A DNA stretch of 64,000 nt from Listeria ivanovii subsp. londoniensis (GTDB lineage: Bacteria > Bacillota > Bacilli > Lactobacillales > Listeriaceae). This document shows, piece by piece, positions 38,028 to 48,444 of this stretch. Made by a program: the position numbers and the translations under genes. The notes below the pieces were generated by a model. That model was not told where the DNA came from and did no database searches. It worked only from the letters and a program-made list of their open reading frames with translations. Within the stretch, counting starts at the first letter, position 1. Every line of letters begins with the position of its first letter. The DNA is taken from positions 2,304,001 to 2,368,000 of the forward strand of contig NZ_CP009576.1 in NCBI RefSeq assembly GCF_000763495.1, given 5' to 3'.

Positions 38028-39692
38028 TCAGTTCTCCTCCCCTTTCTCGGCACAACTCTTTTTAAAGAATATAAATACAGTTCCTATTAAGAATAGTCCT
38101 AACAAAGTATATATGGTATTGTCGCAATCTCCTGTTGTCGGAAGCATACTATTAGGAGTGTTCGTATTGGTTGCAGCAAGCGTTACTTTTTCACCCGATG
38201 CTTTGCTATTATTTCCATTGTTACTATTATTTCCGTTCGTTTCCCCACTACCAACGCTACTAGCTTTTTTACTGAATTGCGCATATAAGTTTAAATCATT
38301 TGCAGGCATTACATCTTTTTTAAAGTCCCATTTCTTTCCACCTGTTCTTGCTTCGTACCAGCCTTTAAAGGTATATCCTTCTTTTGTTGGTGATTTTGGT
38401 TCTGTTAATAGGGAATCTATTGGTACTTTTTCGGTCGTTTCTCTTCCATCCGCAAAGTAATGAACTGTATAATATACTGGAGCTATCGGCTGTTTGATTG
38501 TCCCGCTATATTGGATATCTGTGCTTCCAACTGTTTCAATCCTATTGAATGTGTAATTAACTTCTTTTACAAATTTGGATAAGTTCCAAGATACATCCGG
38601 ACTAATATATTTACCATTATTACTAATTCTTGCTGGCTTAATCAAGTCTCCTGTGATACCTTTTACTATATTGGGGAGGGTTATATCTGTTTGATAATCT
38701 ATTGGTTTATTAGTATACGTTTGATTCAGTGCTTCTAAATTTATTAATTGATTTTTCCCAGCAAATGCGCTTATATCTGTTATTCGATTATTAGACATAA
38801 CTAACCAACCGAGTTGTGGTAAACTTGCAAGTTGGCTGGCATCGGTTATTTGGTTGTTAGATATAACGAGGCTTTGAATTTTATCCATTGTTACTAGCGG
38901 GCTTATATCACTTATTTGATTGTGAGCTATATTTAAAATAGTTATTTGCTTCAATTTAGATAAGGCACTTACATCACTAATCTGGTTTTTAGATACATCT
39001 AAAAGTCTTAATTTAGTTAAATTGGAAAGTGCGCTAATATCTTTTATCTTATTTTTTTTCGCAGCGAAGTATGTGAGCTTCGTTAAATTACCTACTGCAC
39101 TTATATCGCTAATCTTATTGCTAGCCAAAGTGAGATAGTCTATATTTGTTAAGTTAGCTAATACACTTATGTCACTTATTTCGTTTTTCTCAAGTTCTAT
39201 ATGATTTAGCTTAGTCAAATTCGAAAGTGGGCTAAGATCACTAACCTGATTCCCCGGTATACTCAAATATTCTAAGTCCTTCATATTCGCCAATGCACTA
39301 ATGTCTTTTATCTTATTGTATCCTAACGTTATGTGTTTCATTTTAGTCAATCCCGCTAACGGGCTAAGATCACTTATATTATCCTTATTAAAAGCTATAA
39401 ATGTAAGATTGTTCAAATATTGCATTCCTTCAATCGTATCTATTCCTGAGCCACCTATTGAAGTAATCGTGTCCAGTTCGTTTTGTGTAACTACATCTGT
39501 TACACTTGTTTTCCCAAGATCTTTTTTTATCTCTTCTGCTAAATTAGCATTTGGAAAAATCTTATTAATAGCTTCACCTTTCGAAATATTTGCAGCTTTT
39601 ACCTTCATCCCTTGGCTTGAACTAATCCATATTCCACTGATAACGATTAGCGCAACTACCATACTTTTTAACAAAAAAAATTTTTTCACCAT
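38028..39692 (-). CDS. internalin-like LPXTG surface protein
   Basis: 554 residues. Signal peptide (about 1-34), internalin cap region, about eleven 22-residue leucine-rich repeats (roughly residues 75-330, pattern LTKLxxLxLxxNxISDISALSN), an inter-repeat Ig-like region, one Listeria-Bacteroides repeat (YTVHYFADGR to LNLYAQF), an N/S/G-rich linker, and a sorting signal LPTTG with hydrophobic stretch and charged tail. Sortase A should anchor it. It lies between the bsh remnant and groEL, where L. monocytogenes has no internalin. Confidence 0.93.
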   Translation of the reverse strand: MVKKFFLLKSMVVALIVISGIWISSSQGMKVKAANISKGEAINKIFPNANLAEEIKKDLGKTSVTDVVTQNELDTITSIGGSGIDTIEGMQYLNNLTFIAFNKDNISDLSPLAGLTKMKHITLGYNKIKDISALANMKDLEYLSIPGNQVSDLSPLSNLTKLNHIELEKNEISDISVLANLTNIDYLTLASNKISDISAVGNLTKLTYFAAKKNKIKDISALSNLTKLRLLDVSKNQISDVSALSKLKQITILNIAHNQISDISPLVTMDKIQSLVISNNQITDASQLASLPQLGWLVMSNNRITDISAFAGKNQLINLEALNQTYTNKPIDYQTDITLPNIVKGITGDLIKPARISNNGKYISPDVSWNLSKFVKEVNYTFNRIETVGSTDIQYSGTIKQPIAPVYYTVHYFADGRETTEKVPIDSLLTEPKSPTKEGYTFKGWYEARTGGKKWDFKKDVMPANDLNLYAQFSKKASSVGSGETNGNNSNNGNNSKASGEKVTLAATNTNTPNSMLPTTGDCDNTIYTLLGLFLIGTVFIFFKKSCAEKGEEN

Positions 39693-39899
39693 CTACACTC
39701 CTCTTTACAATATTCAAGTAAGGAAAGGGAAGCTTTATGTATCATCTCTATACTTACCCTTGTAATCATCCAATACCTTGTTATTTTTTAAAACCTTTAT
39801 CTCAAATTTCCATTTACTTTGAGAAATAGAAGTTTATACCAAAATAAGTTGGAAATAACTGTACGAGAATAACAAAAGAAAAACCATCTTCCTAATAAT

Positions 39900-39947
39900 A
39901 TAAAAAGAGGGCTCTGAAAAGATACAAGAAATTTTCAAAGCCCTCTT
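39900..39947 (-). terminator. terminator of groES-groEL
   Basis: Stem AAGAGGGCT/AGCCCTCTT extended by TTTTCA/TGAAAA pairing, followed by T residues on the minus strand, about 105 bases past groEL. Confidence 0.88.
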
Positions 39948-40053
39948 ATTTAAACACAAACTTTACAAAAGTGGGGCAAAAGTGAGACAGAACTTAAACT
40001 TGTCTCTCAAAAACCTCATCAATCAGTTAATTATAGTCATTTCTATAGCAATA

Positions 40054-41703
<1,650 letters not shown>

Positions 41704-41713
41704 TTAAATTTCA

Positions 41714-41998
41714 TTATTTGGTAATAGCTAAAATGTCACTTTCACGTAAAATCAAGTAGTCCGTGCCTTCATATGTCACTTCAGTTCCAGAGTATTTTGC
41801 AAAAATAACTGTGTCACCTTCGACTACTTCGAGTGGTTCTTTTGTTCCGTTTTCAAGGACGCGACCTGAACCAACAGCAATAATTTTACCTGATTGTGGC
41901 TTTTCTTTCGCAGAGTCTGGTAATACAATACCACTTGCTGTTTTTTCCTCTGCTTCCAGTACCTCAATTACAACACGATCTCCTAATGGTTTTAACAA
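41714..41998 (-). CDS. groES: 10 kDa co-chaperonin GroES
   Basis: 94 residues from a TTG start at 41998 ([13 protein letters not shown]), which follows GAGGAGGTC at the right distance; the longer open frame reads into the CIRCE element and is not used. The mobile loop segment [17 protein letters not shown] is present. Confidence 0.96.
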   Translation of the reverse strand: MLKPLGDRVVIEVLEAEEKTASGIVLPDSAKEKPQSGKIIAVGSGRVLENGTKEPLEVVEGDTVIFAKYSGTEVTYEGTDYLILRESDILAITK

Positions 41999-42035
41999 TG
42001 TAAATGACCTCCTCTGATATAGTTGAACTTTCATT

Positions 42036-42062
42036 TTAGCACTCGACATGTTAGAGTGCTAA
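42036..42062 (-). promoter_or_regulatory. CIRCE operator (HrcA site)
   Basis: TTAGCACTC, nine bases, GAGTGCTAA: a perfect match to the CIRCE consensus, lying between the groES promoter and its ribosome site. Confidence 0.98.
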
Positions 42063-42072
42063 TACAGTTATT

Positions 42073-42100
42073 ATGATACCAAACCTGACAAAAAATGCAA
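42073..42100 (-). promoter_or_regulatory. promoter of groES-groEL
   Basis: On the minus strand TTGCAT (42100-42095), 16 bases, TATCAT (42078-42073), about ten bases before CIRCE. TTGTCA just downstream of the first box is an alternative -35. Confidence 0.55.
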
Positions 42101-42231
42101 GTATAAACGTTCAAAAATGAGAGAATTCTAATTTGCGCTAAGGTTAGATAACTTGTACAATAAGAAGAGTTATTTCTGTTTATTTTAAACACTTTTAGCT
42201 GAATTTGATTTATATAGAGGAGATGCGTTTT

Positions 42232-42918
42232 TTGGCTAAACGTTACATGACGATTGTTTTTGTTTATTTGTTATTACTTTTTTCTGCATCAGTTGGAATT
42301 CCGATTGTTTATCATATTTTTATGAGCACCACTTCCATTTCTAGCGCGGATGCAAATGCCTATAGTATGATTATTTGGTCGATTTTTTCCAATATCCTTT
42401 CACTTATCATTATTTTTGCTCTCCTTTATAAAAAGCCTGAGGGAAATAAAATCATTCTTGGAGAAAAAACGTCTCCATTTCAAAGTGTTATTTGGGTTAT
42501 TGGTGGTGTAATTGCCTTATACATTGCCCAAATCATTTGCAGTATTATTATTTCCCTAATTTCCGGAAATATCGATGAATCTGTTAATACAGAACGTCTT
42601 ATTAATTTAACAAAAGCAGCACCAGTTTTCTTATTATTTATTTCTATTTTGGGGCCTGTTTTAGAAGAACTTGTTTTTAGGAAAGTGATTTTTGGTGGTT
42701 TAAGCAATGTGATGAATATTCATGTCGCTGCGGTTATTAGTTCGCTATTCTTCGGACTACTTCATGGGGATATTTCCTTTTTACTAACTTATTTTGTTAT
42801 TGGGCTGATACTTTGTTTCCTTTATACTAAAACCAAACGAATTTCGGTTTCGATGGGAGCCCATATTTTAATGAACACGATTGTTTTATTAGTAAGTTTA
42901 GGGTTTATTGGAGGATGA
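42232..42918 (+). CDS. CPBP-family intramembrane glutamic protease (YdiL-like)
   Basis: 228 residues with about six membrane segments and the CPBP motifs EELVFR (EExxxR), FGLLHG (FxxxH) and GAHILMN. Relatives process prenylated proteins, bacteriocins or other membrane substrates. The start is the TTG at 42232, nine bases after GAGGAG; the ATG at 42223 touches that site. In Bacillus, ydiL and ydiK also sit beside groES. Confidence 0.9.
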   Translation: MAKRYMTIVFVYLLLLFSASVGIPIVYHIFMSTTSISSADANAYSMIIWSIFSNILSLIIIFALLYKKPEGNKIILGEKTSPFQSVIWVIGGVIALYIAQIICSIIISLISGNIDESVNTERLINLTKAAPVFLLFISILGPVLEELVFRKVIFGGLSNVMNIHVAAVISSLFFGLLHGDISFLLTYFVIGLILCFLYTKTKRISVSMGAHILMNTIVLLVSLGFIGG

Positions 42919-42919
42919 G

Positions 42920-43120
42920 ATGAAAAATTCATTAATTAAGCAAAGTTTCCTTTATTTTACACTCGGTTTAGTATTTTGTTTTTTTACGATCGATCGGGTG
43001 ATAGAAAATGGCTATGATATTATGGCTTATATACTAATTGTTGTAACTATAATTGATTTTGGTATCGGTATTGGAATGATTATTGTTGGGCTTAAAAGGC
43101 GGCACAAAAAAAATCTGTAG
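42920..43120 (+). CDS. ydiK: YdiK-like small membrane protein (DUF4305)
   Basis: 66 residues, two hydrophobic segments (FLYFTLGLVFCFFTID and IMAYILIVVTIIDFGIGIGMIIVGL), basic tail. ATG at 42920 behind GGAGG, starting directly after the protease stop. Its stop codon lies within the shared terminator. The function is unknown. Confidence 0.82.
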   Translation: MKNSLIKQSFLYFTLGLVFCFFTIDRVIENGYDIMAYILIVVTIIDFGIGIGMIIVGLKRRHKKNL

Positions 43121-43157
43121 AAAGCAAGTTTTTGCTTACCTTCTACAGATTTTTTTA
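43107..43157. terminator. bidirectional terminator between ydiK and rex
   Basis: Stem AAAATCTGTAGAA/TTCTACAGATTTT with an inner AGCAAG arm; T runs on both strands. It overlaps the stop of ydiK and reaches the end of rex. Confidence 0.92.
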
Positions 43158-43802
43158 TTCGGTTTTCGCCGGATAGTTTTCTAAGAAATAAATTAATGTT
43201 TGTAATTCTGTTGTAAGATCAATGTGATGTACACGAACTTGTTTTGGAACGCTGATACGAGCTGGCGTAAAGTTTAAAATACCTTTTACATCAGCTTCGA
43301 TTAAACGGTCCACAGTCACTTGTGCCTCGTCAGCTGGAACTGTTAAAATAACTACTTCCACACCATTTTCACGAACAATTTCTTCCATATCATTTAAGTG
43401 ATAAATTGGAATATCTTGTTGAACACTACCTACTTTCGCCGGATCTACATCAAATGCAGCAACGATTTTGATATTATTATTTTTCATGAAATTATAATGT
43501 AATAATGCTGTACCAAGGTTACCAACACCAATTAGTGCAACATTTGTCTGTTTGTCTTGACTAAGTGTTTTGCTAAAAAAGTCGAGTATGTATGAAACGT
43601 TATACCCGTATCCTTTCTTACCTAATGCGCCAAAATATGAAAAATCACGTCGAATCGTCGCTGAATCAACTTTCACAGCTTCACTCAGTTCTGCTGATGA
43701 TACTCGTTCCTTACCTGACTCATCAAGGTATTTCAAGTAACGATGATATAATGGTAAGCGTTTTGCTGTCGCTTGTGGAATTTTAGTTGTTTCCTCCATC
43801 AT
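43155..43802 (-). CDS. rex: redox-sensing transcriptional repressor Rex
   Basis: 215 residues. The N-terminal winged HTH ([25 protein letters not shown]) recognises Rex operators. The C-terminal Rossmann domain has [10 protein letters not shown] for NADH sensing. Rex represses fermentative and NADH-oxidising genes when the NADH/NAD ratio is low. Operator-like dyads stand upstream. Confidence 0.96.
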   Translation of the reverse strand: MMEETTKIPQATAKRLPLYHRYLKYLDESGKERVSSAELSEAVKVDSATIRRDFSYFGALGKKGYGYNVSYILDFFSKTLSQDKQTNVALIGVGNLGTALLHYNFMKNNNIKIVAAFDVDPAKVGSVQQDIPIYHLNDMEEIVRENGVEVVILTVPADEAQVTVDRLIEADVKGILNFTPARISVPKQVRVHHIDLTTELQTLIYFLENYPAKTE

Positions 43803-43848
43803 GCCTTCTGTCCCTTCTTCTTAAAATTTTTTCTGAAGTTGAAGCGTT

Positions 43849-43871
43849 TGTGAACTGTACTTCCTTTCACA
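43849..43871. repeat. dyad TGTGAA-N11-TTCACA ahead of rex
   Basis: TGTGAA (43849-43854) and TTCACA (43866-43871) resemble Rex half-sites (TTGTGAA/TTCACAA) but the spacing is longer than the usual Rex operator. Another TTCACAA half-site is at 43896-43902. Confidence 0.4.
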
Positions 43872-43907
43872 TGCTTGCTTATATACTATAAACATTTCAC
43901 AAGGATT

Positions 43908-43948
43908 GCACAAACTTTTTGCTCACAACTATGAAGCAAAGTTTGTGC
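43908..43948. repeat. long inverted repeat between rex and the ABC-F gene
   Basis: GCACAAACTTT.GCT at 43908-43923 pairs with AGCAAAGTTTGTGC at 43935-43948, with a two-base bulge and 11-base loop. No T-run follows on either strand, so it is not an ordinary terminator. A possible rex promoter (TTGTGC, 17 bases, TATAGT) uses its edge. Confidence 0.5.
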
Positions 43949-44111
43949 CTGCAAAATATCTAGTCTTATCCTACTTTTCTATTCTACGCTAAAATCACAA
44001 ATAATGCTAGCGATTTCACAAACTGACGAATAAGTGAAAAACCGCTTGTTCCATTGCGATTACTTGGGTTTTAAGATAAACTAGTAAAGAGAACATTCGA
44101 GGAGAGAGAAT

Positions 44112-46064
44112 ATGATTTTATTACAAGTTCAGCAAATTTCTAAATTCTTCGGTGCAGAAGTTATTTTAGATAATATTAAATTAGAAGTAAAAACGGGTGA
44201 CCGGATTGCATTAGTCGGTCGAAACGGTGCCGGAAAATCAACGCTACTCAAAATCATCGCCGGAAAAATGAGCTACGATGGCGGGATGATTTCCAAACCA
44301 AAAAGTGTGGAAATTGGCTATTTAGCTCAAAACACCGGACTAGAATCCACTAAAACTATTTGGGAAGAAATGTTAAGTGTTTTTGACTCGCTTCGAAAAA
44401 TGGAAGCAGACTTACGTAAGATGGAAATGCGTCTCGGGGAACCGGAACTTTATAGCCACCCTGAGAACTATCAAGCACTGATGACAGATTACGATACCTT
44501 GCAACACACTTTTAAAGAAATCGGTGGCTACACTTACGAAGCAGAAATTCGCTCCGTTTTAAACGGGCTTCGTTTTTATCCAACAGATTATAATGTGGAA
44601 ATTGCTTCTTTAAGTGGTGGCCAAAAAACTCGGCTTGCTTTGGCTAAACTACTGCTCGCAAAACAAGATATTCTCGTGCTGGATGAACCTACCAACCACT
44701 TAGATATCGAAACATTATCATGGCTAGAAACTTATTTGCAAAATTACCACGGCTCACTTTTAATTGTATCTCATGACCGTTATTTCCTTGATAAAGTAGT
44801 TAATCAAGTCTATGAAATCAGTCGTACGAAAATAGATCATTATAAAGGCAATTACAGTTCTTTTGTCAGCCAAAAGCAAGCAAAACTAGAACAAATGTGG
44901 AAAGAGTTTGATAAGCAGCAAAAACAAATTGCTAAATTAGAAGATTTCGTGGCCAGAAACCTTGTCCGTGCCTCCACAACAAAACGAGCACAAAGCAGAC
45001 GAAAACAATTAGAAAAAATGGATGTTCTAGGTCGACCACAAGGAGATGAGAAAGCCGCTCATTTTGGTTTTCATTTTGAGAAACAGACCGGTAAAGATGT
45101 GTTGATGGTGGATGAGCTTAGTATTGGTTACGCCAAAGATAAGCGAATCGCCTCTAACCTTACATTTGAAATGAAACGTCAAGATAGCCTTGCGCTCGTT
45201 GGTCCAAATGGAATTGGTAAATCAACCCTCCTAAAAACACTTATTCGTGATATCCCACCGCTTAGTGGTGAATTTCACTTTGGTGCTGGCGTGAAAATTG
45301 GTTACTATGACCAAGAACAAGCAAAACTCACATCTAACAAAACCGTTTTAATGGAACTTTGGGATGATTATCCTGAATTAAATGAAGTGAATATCCGCAC
45401 AACACTAGGTAATTTTTTATTTTCCGATGATGATGTCTTAAAAAACGTTCAATCGCTTAGTGGTGGAGAAAAAGCTAGGCTTGCGCTCGCAAAACTCACT
45501 TTACTTCAAGCCAATGTGCTTATCCTTGATGAACCGACCAACCATTTAGACATTGAAAGTAAGGAAGTTTTGGAAGCTGCTTTAATTGATTTTGAAGGAA
45601 CGATTTTATTTGTTTCGCATGATCGTTATTTCATTAACCGTATCGCTTCTAAAGTAGTCGAACTTGCTCCAGAAAAAGCAACTGTTTTCCTTGGTGATTA
45701 TGACTATTATCAAGAAAAATTAGCTGAAATCAAAGAACTAGCGCGCCTTGATACCGAAGACCGAAGAAGAAATGGCGAAGAAGTAGTTGCCAGTTCTTCG
45801 TCGAGAAAACGAAACTATCAAGAAGAAAAGGAACAACAAAAATTACTCCGTCAAAGAAAACGCAAGCTGGAAGAAATCGAGCAACTTATGGAAGAAACAG
45901 ATGCAACCATCGCCTCGCTTGAACTTGAACTAACCAAACCGGAAATCTTTCAAGATCATGAGAAAACACTTGAAATCACCGGGAAATTAGATTCTGCAAA
46001 AGGAGTCGTGGAAAACCTAATGGAAGAGTGGGAAGAAATAAGCGAAGAATTAGAATCAATCTAA
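44112..46064 (+). CDS. ABC-F family ATPase (YdiF-like)
   Basis: 650 residues with two ABC domains (Walker A GRNGAGKST and GPNGIGKST; signatures LSGGQKTRLAL and LSGGEKARLAL), the ABC-F linker between them, and a C-terminal coiled coil rich in E, K and R. There is no membrane part. ABC-F proteins act on the ribosome in translation or antibiotic protection; YdiF is a housekeeping type. GAGGAGAG precedes the ATG. Confidence 0.92.
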   Translation: MILLQVQQISKFFGAEVILDNIKLEVKTGDRIALVGRNGAGKSTLLKIIAGKMSYDGGMISKPKSVEIGYLAQNTGLESTKTIWEEMLSVFDSLRKMEADLRKMEMRLGEPELYSHPENYQALMTDYDTLQHTFKEIGGYTYEAEIRSVLNGLRFYPTDYNVEIASLSGGQKTRLALAKLLLAKQDILVLDEPTNHLDIETLSWLETYLQNYHGSLLIVSHDRYFLDKVVNQVYEISRTKIDHYKGNYSSFVSQKQAKLEQMWKEFDKQQKQIAKLEDFVARNLVRASTTKRAQSRRKQLEKMDVLGRPQGDEKAAHFGFHFEKQTGKDVLMVDELSIGYAKDKRIASNLTFEMKRQDSLALVGPNGIGKSTLLKTLIRDIPPLSGEFHFGAGVKIGYYDQEQAKLTSNKTVLMELWDDYPELNEVNIRTTLGNFLFSDDDVLKNVQSLSGGEKARLALAKLTLLQANVLILDEPTNHLDIESKEVLEAALIDFEGTILFVSHDRYFINRIASKVVELAPEKATVFLGDYDYYQEKLAEIKELARLDTEDRRRNGEEVVASSSSRKRNYQEEKEQQKLLRQRKRKLEEIEQLMEETDATIASLELELTKPEIFQDHEKTLEITGKLDSAKGVVENLMEEWEEISEELESI

Positions 46065-46086
46065 TCTGCATAAAAAGGAGCAAACA

Positions 46087-47046
46087 ATGAAAAAGATTTT
46101 AATTATTTCTGGTTCTATTTTAGTAGGATTACTTTTAATTATCACCATTTGCGCAAGTTTTTATTTATATAGCTACGCACTAGCCCGTGATAATACCAGT
46201 ATGAATGATACACCAACAACTGACCAAACAACGGATACCGCTAAACTCGCAAAGAAAAATCGCGAAGAAAACCAAGCTTGGATGCAAAAGCAAAAACTCG
46301 TTCGCTGGACTGAAGAATCCAGTGATAATTTGAAGCTAGTAGCTAATTACTTAGAAGCTGATAAGCCATCAAATACAACCATTATTCTCGCTCATGGCTA
46401 TCGTGGTAAAAGTGGTAAGGTCGAAATGGCTGGTCTTGCAAAGATGTATCATGAAAAGTTTGGCTATAATGTTTTAATGCCTGATGCAAGAGCACATGGG
46501 GAAAGTGAAGGCAAAAATATTGGCTTTGGCTGGCCGGAACGAAAAGATTATGTCCAGTGGATTAATCAGGTCATTGATAAAAATGGGGAAGATGAAGAAA
46601 TTACTTTACATGGAGTTTCCATGGGTAGCTCGACCGTTTTAATGACTAGTGGAGAAAATTTACCTAAACAAGTCAAAAGTATTATCGCGGATTGTGGCTA
46701 TACCTCTATGGACGCGGAACTTTCTTATCAGTTAAAAGCAATGTTCCATTTACCAAACTTTCCAATTATCCCAACTGCTAGCTTAATTAACAAATTTAAA
46801 GAAGGCTTTTACTTTAGTGAGGCAAGCGCAATCCGAGCTGTCTCCAAAACTGACCTACCCATTTTCTACATCCATGGTGATAAAGATGCGTTTGTTCCAA
46901 CCTATATGGTAGATGAACTTTACGGAGCCACTAATAGTTATAAAGAAAAATGGATTGTCAAAGGCGCTGAACATGGTCAAGCCTTCACAGTGGACCCAGA
47001 AACCTACGAAGAAAAAGTACGACAATTTTTAAATAAGACAATGTAA
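46087..47046 (+). CDS. membrane-anchored alpha/beta hydrolase
   Basis: 319 residues. An N-terminal membrane segment (ISGSILVGLLLIITICASF) precedes an extracytoplasmic hydrolase domain with oxyanion region ILAHGYRGKSG, nucleophile GVSMGSS, acid in HGDKDAFVP and histidine in GAEHGQAF. It resembles YqkD-type serine hydrolases. It lies 22 bases after the ABC-F gene. Confidence 0.87.
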   Translation: MKKILIISGSILVGLLLIITICASFYLYSYALARDNTSMNDTPTTDQTTDTAKLAKKNREENQAWMQKQKLVRWTEESSDNLKLVANYLEADKPSNTTIILAHGYRGKSGKVEMAGLAKMYHEKFGYNVLMPDARAHGESEGKNIGFGWPERKDYVQWINQVIDKNGEDEEITLHGVSMGSSTVLMTSGENLPKQVKSIIADCGYTSMDAELSYQLKAMFHLPNFPIIPTASLINKFKEGFYFSEASAIRAVSKTDLPIFYIHGDKDAFVPTYMVDELYGATNSYKEKWIVKGAEHGQAFTVDPETYEEKVRQFLNKTM

Positions 47047-47080
47047 AAAAGTAGCGTCCGCAAATCGGGCGCTACTTTTT
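47045..47080. terminator. bidirectional terminator
   Basis: Stem AAAAAGTAGCG/CGCTACTTTTT extended by TCCG/CGGG pairing, between the hydrolase gene and the DoxX gene. Confidence 0.9.
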
Positions 47081-47085
47081 ATTAA

Positions 47086-47535
47086 TCATTTATTCGTTTG
47101 CCTTGCTCTTAAAACAAGATACAAATTCGTTAAACTGAAATATCTTGCAGGTTTAATGCAAAGAATTAACAGAAAACCGACAGCCAATTGCAGTGGATAA
47201 ATATAAATCATATCCGCTAACCAATAATTAATTCCCATAAATATTCCTGCTATGAGCGCTGGTAAAGTCAATATACCAACTATTAAGCCAAGGCCAACAA
47301 GAAGCTCTCCCCAAGGAATTAAAATATTAAACAAAGCTATGTTTGGCGCAACCACGTTTTCCATAAAGGCTTTGTACCATTCTGGTGAATCTGTGTTTCC
47401 AATGACACTTGGCACAAGACCAGAAATATCAAAATGAGCCTGTATTTTGAACCAACCTTCTTGAAACCAACTAATACCTAAACTAACTCGAATAATAGAA
47501 AATAATAGATTATATCCTTGTTTAATTACTTGCAT
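47086..47535 (-). CDS. DoxX-family membrane protein
   Basis: 149 residues, four membrane helices, with the DoxX features RVSLGISWFQEGWFKI and WGELLVGLGLIVGI. DoxX proteins are associated with quinone or thiosulfate redox and with oxidative stress. AAGGAG lies before the ATG. It starts 13 bases after the DM13 lipoprotein gene and forms an operon with it. Confidence 0.88.
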   Translation of the reverse strand: MQVIKQGYNLLFSIIRVSLGISWFQEGWFKIQAHFDISGLVPSVIGNTDSPEWYKAFMENVVAPNIALFNILIPWGELLVGLGLIVGILTLPALIAGIFMGINYWLADMIYIYPLQLAVGFLLILCIKPARYFSLTNLYLVLRARQTNK

Positions 47536-47548
47536 CGAAACTCACTCC

Positions 47549-48325
47549 TTAGCTGTTTAACATTGCTTGTCCGAATGTTTCGTGCGCTTTTTTACAATAG
47601 ATTACAACCGTATCGTAATCAGCGGTATTGATATTATCTAATGAAAAAGTTTGTTCCTTAGCATTTAAGTCAATTTTAGCTAGTTCTTTTCCTGACTTCA
47701 CATCGCCATCTTTAGTCAAGTATACATGAAGATCCGGCCCTTCATCTGTAACAAAATCTGTGAACATCAGTTTATTATCTTTTATCATTGCATTCCCACT
47801 AACCTTATGACTTCCTGCGCCTGAAAACATTCCCGTAACCATACTATTCGTCATAGCACTTTCATCTGTTGCATCCATCAATGTTGCTTCTCCAAATTCT
47901 TCATGTGCTTTCTCACAGTATATCAACACATGGTCATATTTTGAAAGGTCCTTATCGGAAACATCAAAGCTTTGGGTTTTAGCCTTTAAATCTACTTTGC
48001 TTACTTCTACTCCATCTGCTACATTATTTCCTTTTACTAGGTAGACATGTAGATCAGGACCTTCATCTGTGACAAAGTCTGATAGCATTAATTTATTATC
48101 TTTAATTGTGACATTCCCACTTACCTTATGACTTCCTGCTCCAGTGAGTGTTCCCATTAAATCTACTTTTTGATTTGCTTCCATGAGCATCTCTTTTTTA
48201 TCAGACATCGTGACTTTATTTTCTTTGGTTTTGCTGTCACTACTAGATGAACTAGCCTCTCCACAAGCCCCTAAAGCTAATGCTGCTCCTAGTACAATGG
48301 AAAATAATGCTACTTTTGCTTTCAT
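47549..48325 (-). CDS. lipoprotein with two DM13 domains
   Basis: 258 residues. The lipobox ends at C21 (LALGAC). Two tandem DM13-type units follow, each with GAGSHKVSGN, DFVTDEGPDLHVYL and a conserved cysteine in VLIYCEKAHEEFGEA or VVIYCKKAHETFGQA. DM13 is predicted to be a redox or electron-transfer domain with an invariant cysteine. The copies are very similar, so the duplication is recent or constrained. It is flanked by a two-component system upstream and DoxX downstream. Confidence 0.9.
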   Translation of the reverse strand: MKAKVALFSIVLGAALALGACGEASSSSSDSKTKENKVTMSDKKEMLMEANQKVDLMGTLTGAGSHKVSGNVTIKDNKLMLSDFVTDEGPDLHVYLVKGNNVADGVEVSKVDLKAKTQSFDVSDKDLSKYDHVLIYCEKAHEEFGEATLMDATDESAMTNSMVTGMFSGAGSHKVSGNAMIKDNKLMFTDFVTDEGPDLHVYLTKDGDVKSGKELAKIDLNAKEQTFSLDNINTADYDTVVIYCKKAHETFGQAMLNS

Positions 48326-48364
48326 AATTAATTACCCCTCTTCATTTATTTTTTCTACTTCTTT

Positions 48365-48417
48365 ATCATAGCAAGTAAAAGTGAGGTAAGTTTTATGGAT
48401 TTCTTAGTTATTTCTTA
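48365..48417 (-). promoter_or_regulatory. candidate response-regulator operator and promoter of the DM13-doxX operon
   Basis: Two exact TTTCTTA repeats (48400-48406 and 48411-48417) are spaced by four bases, the 7-4-7 pattern of OmpR/PhoB-type sites. On the minus strand they lie upstream of a TATGAT -10 (48370-48365) whose -35 is weak, the classic activator-dependent layout. Confidence 0.5.
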
Positions 48418-48444
48418 AATTTTCTCGATTTGTTTTTAACTTGT

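Noticed and set aside
41999..42049. Longer GroES start
   Set aside because: That part overlaps the CIRCE operator and leader; the TTG at 41998 has the ribosome site and matches the family N-terminus.
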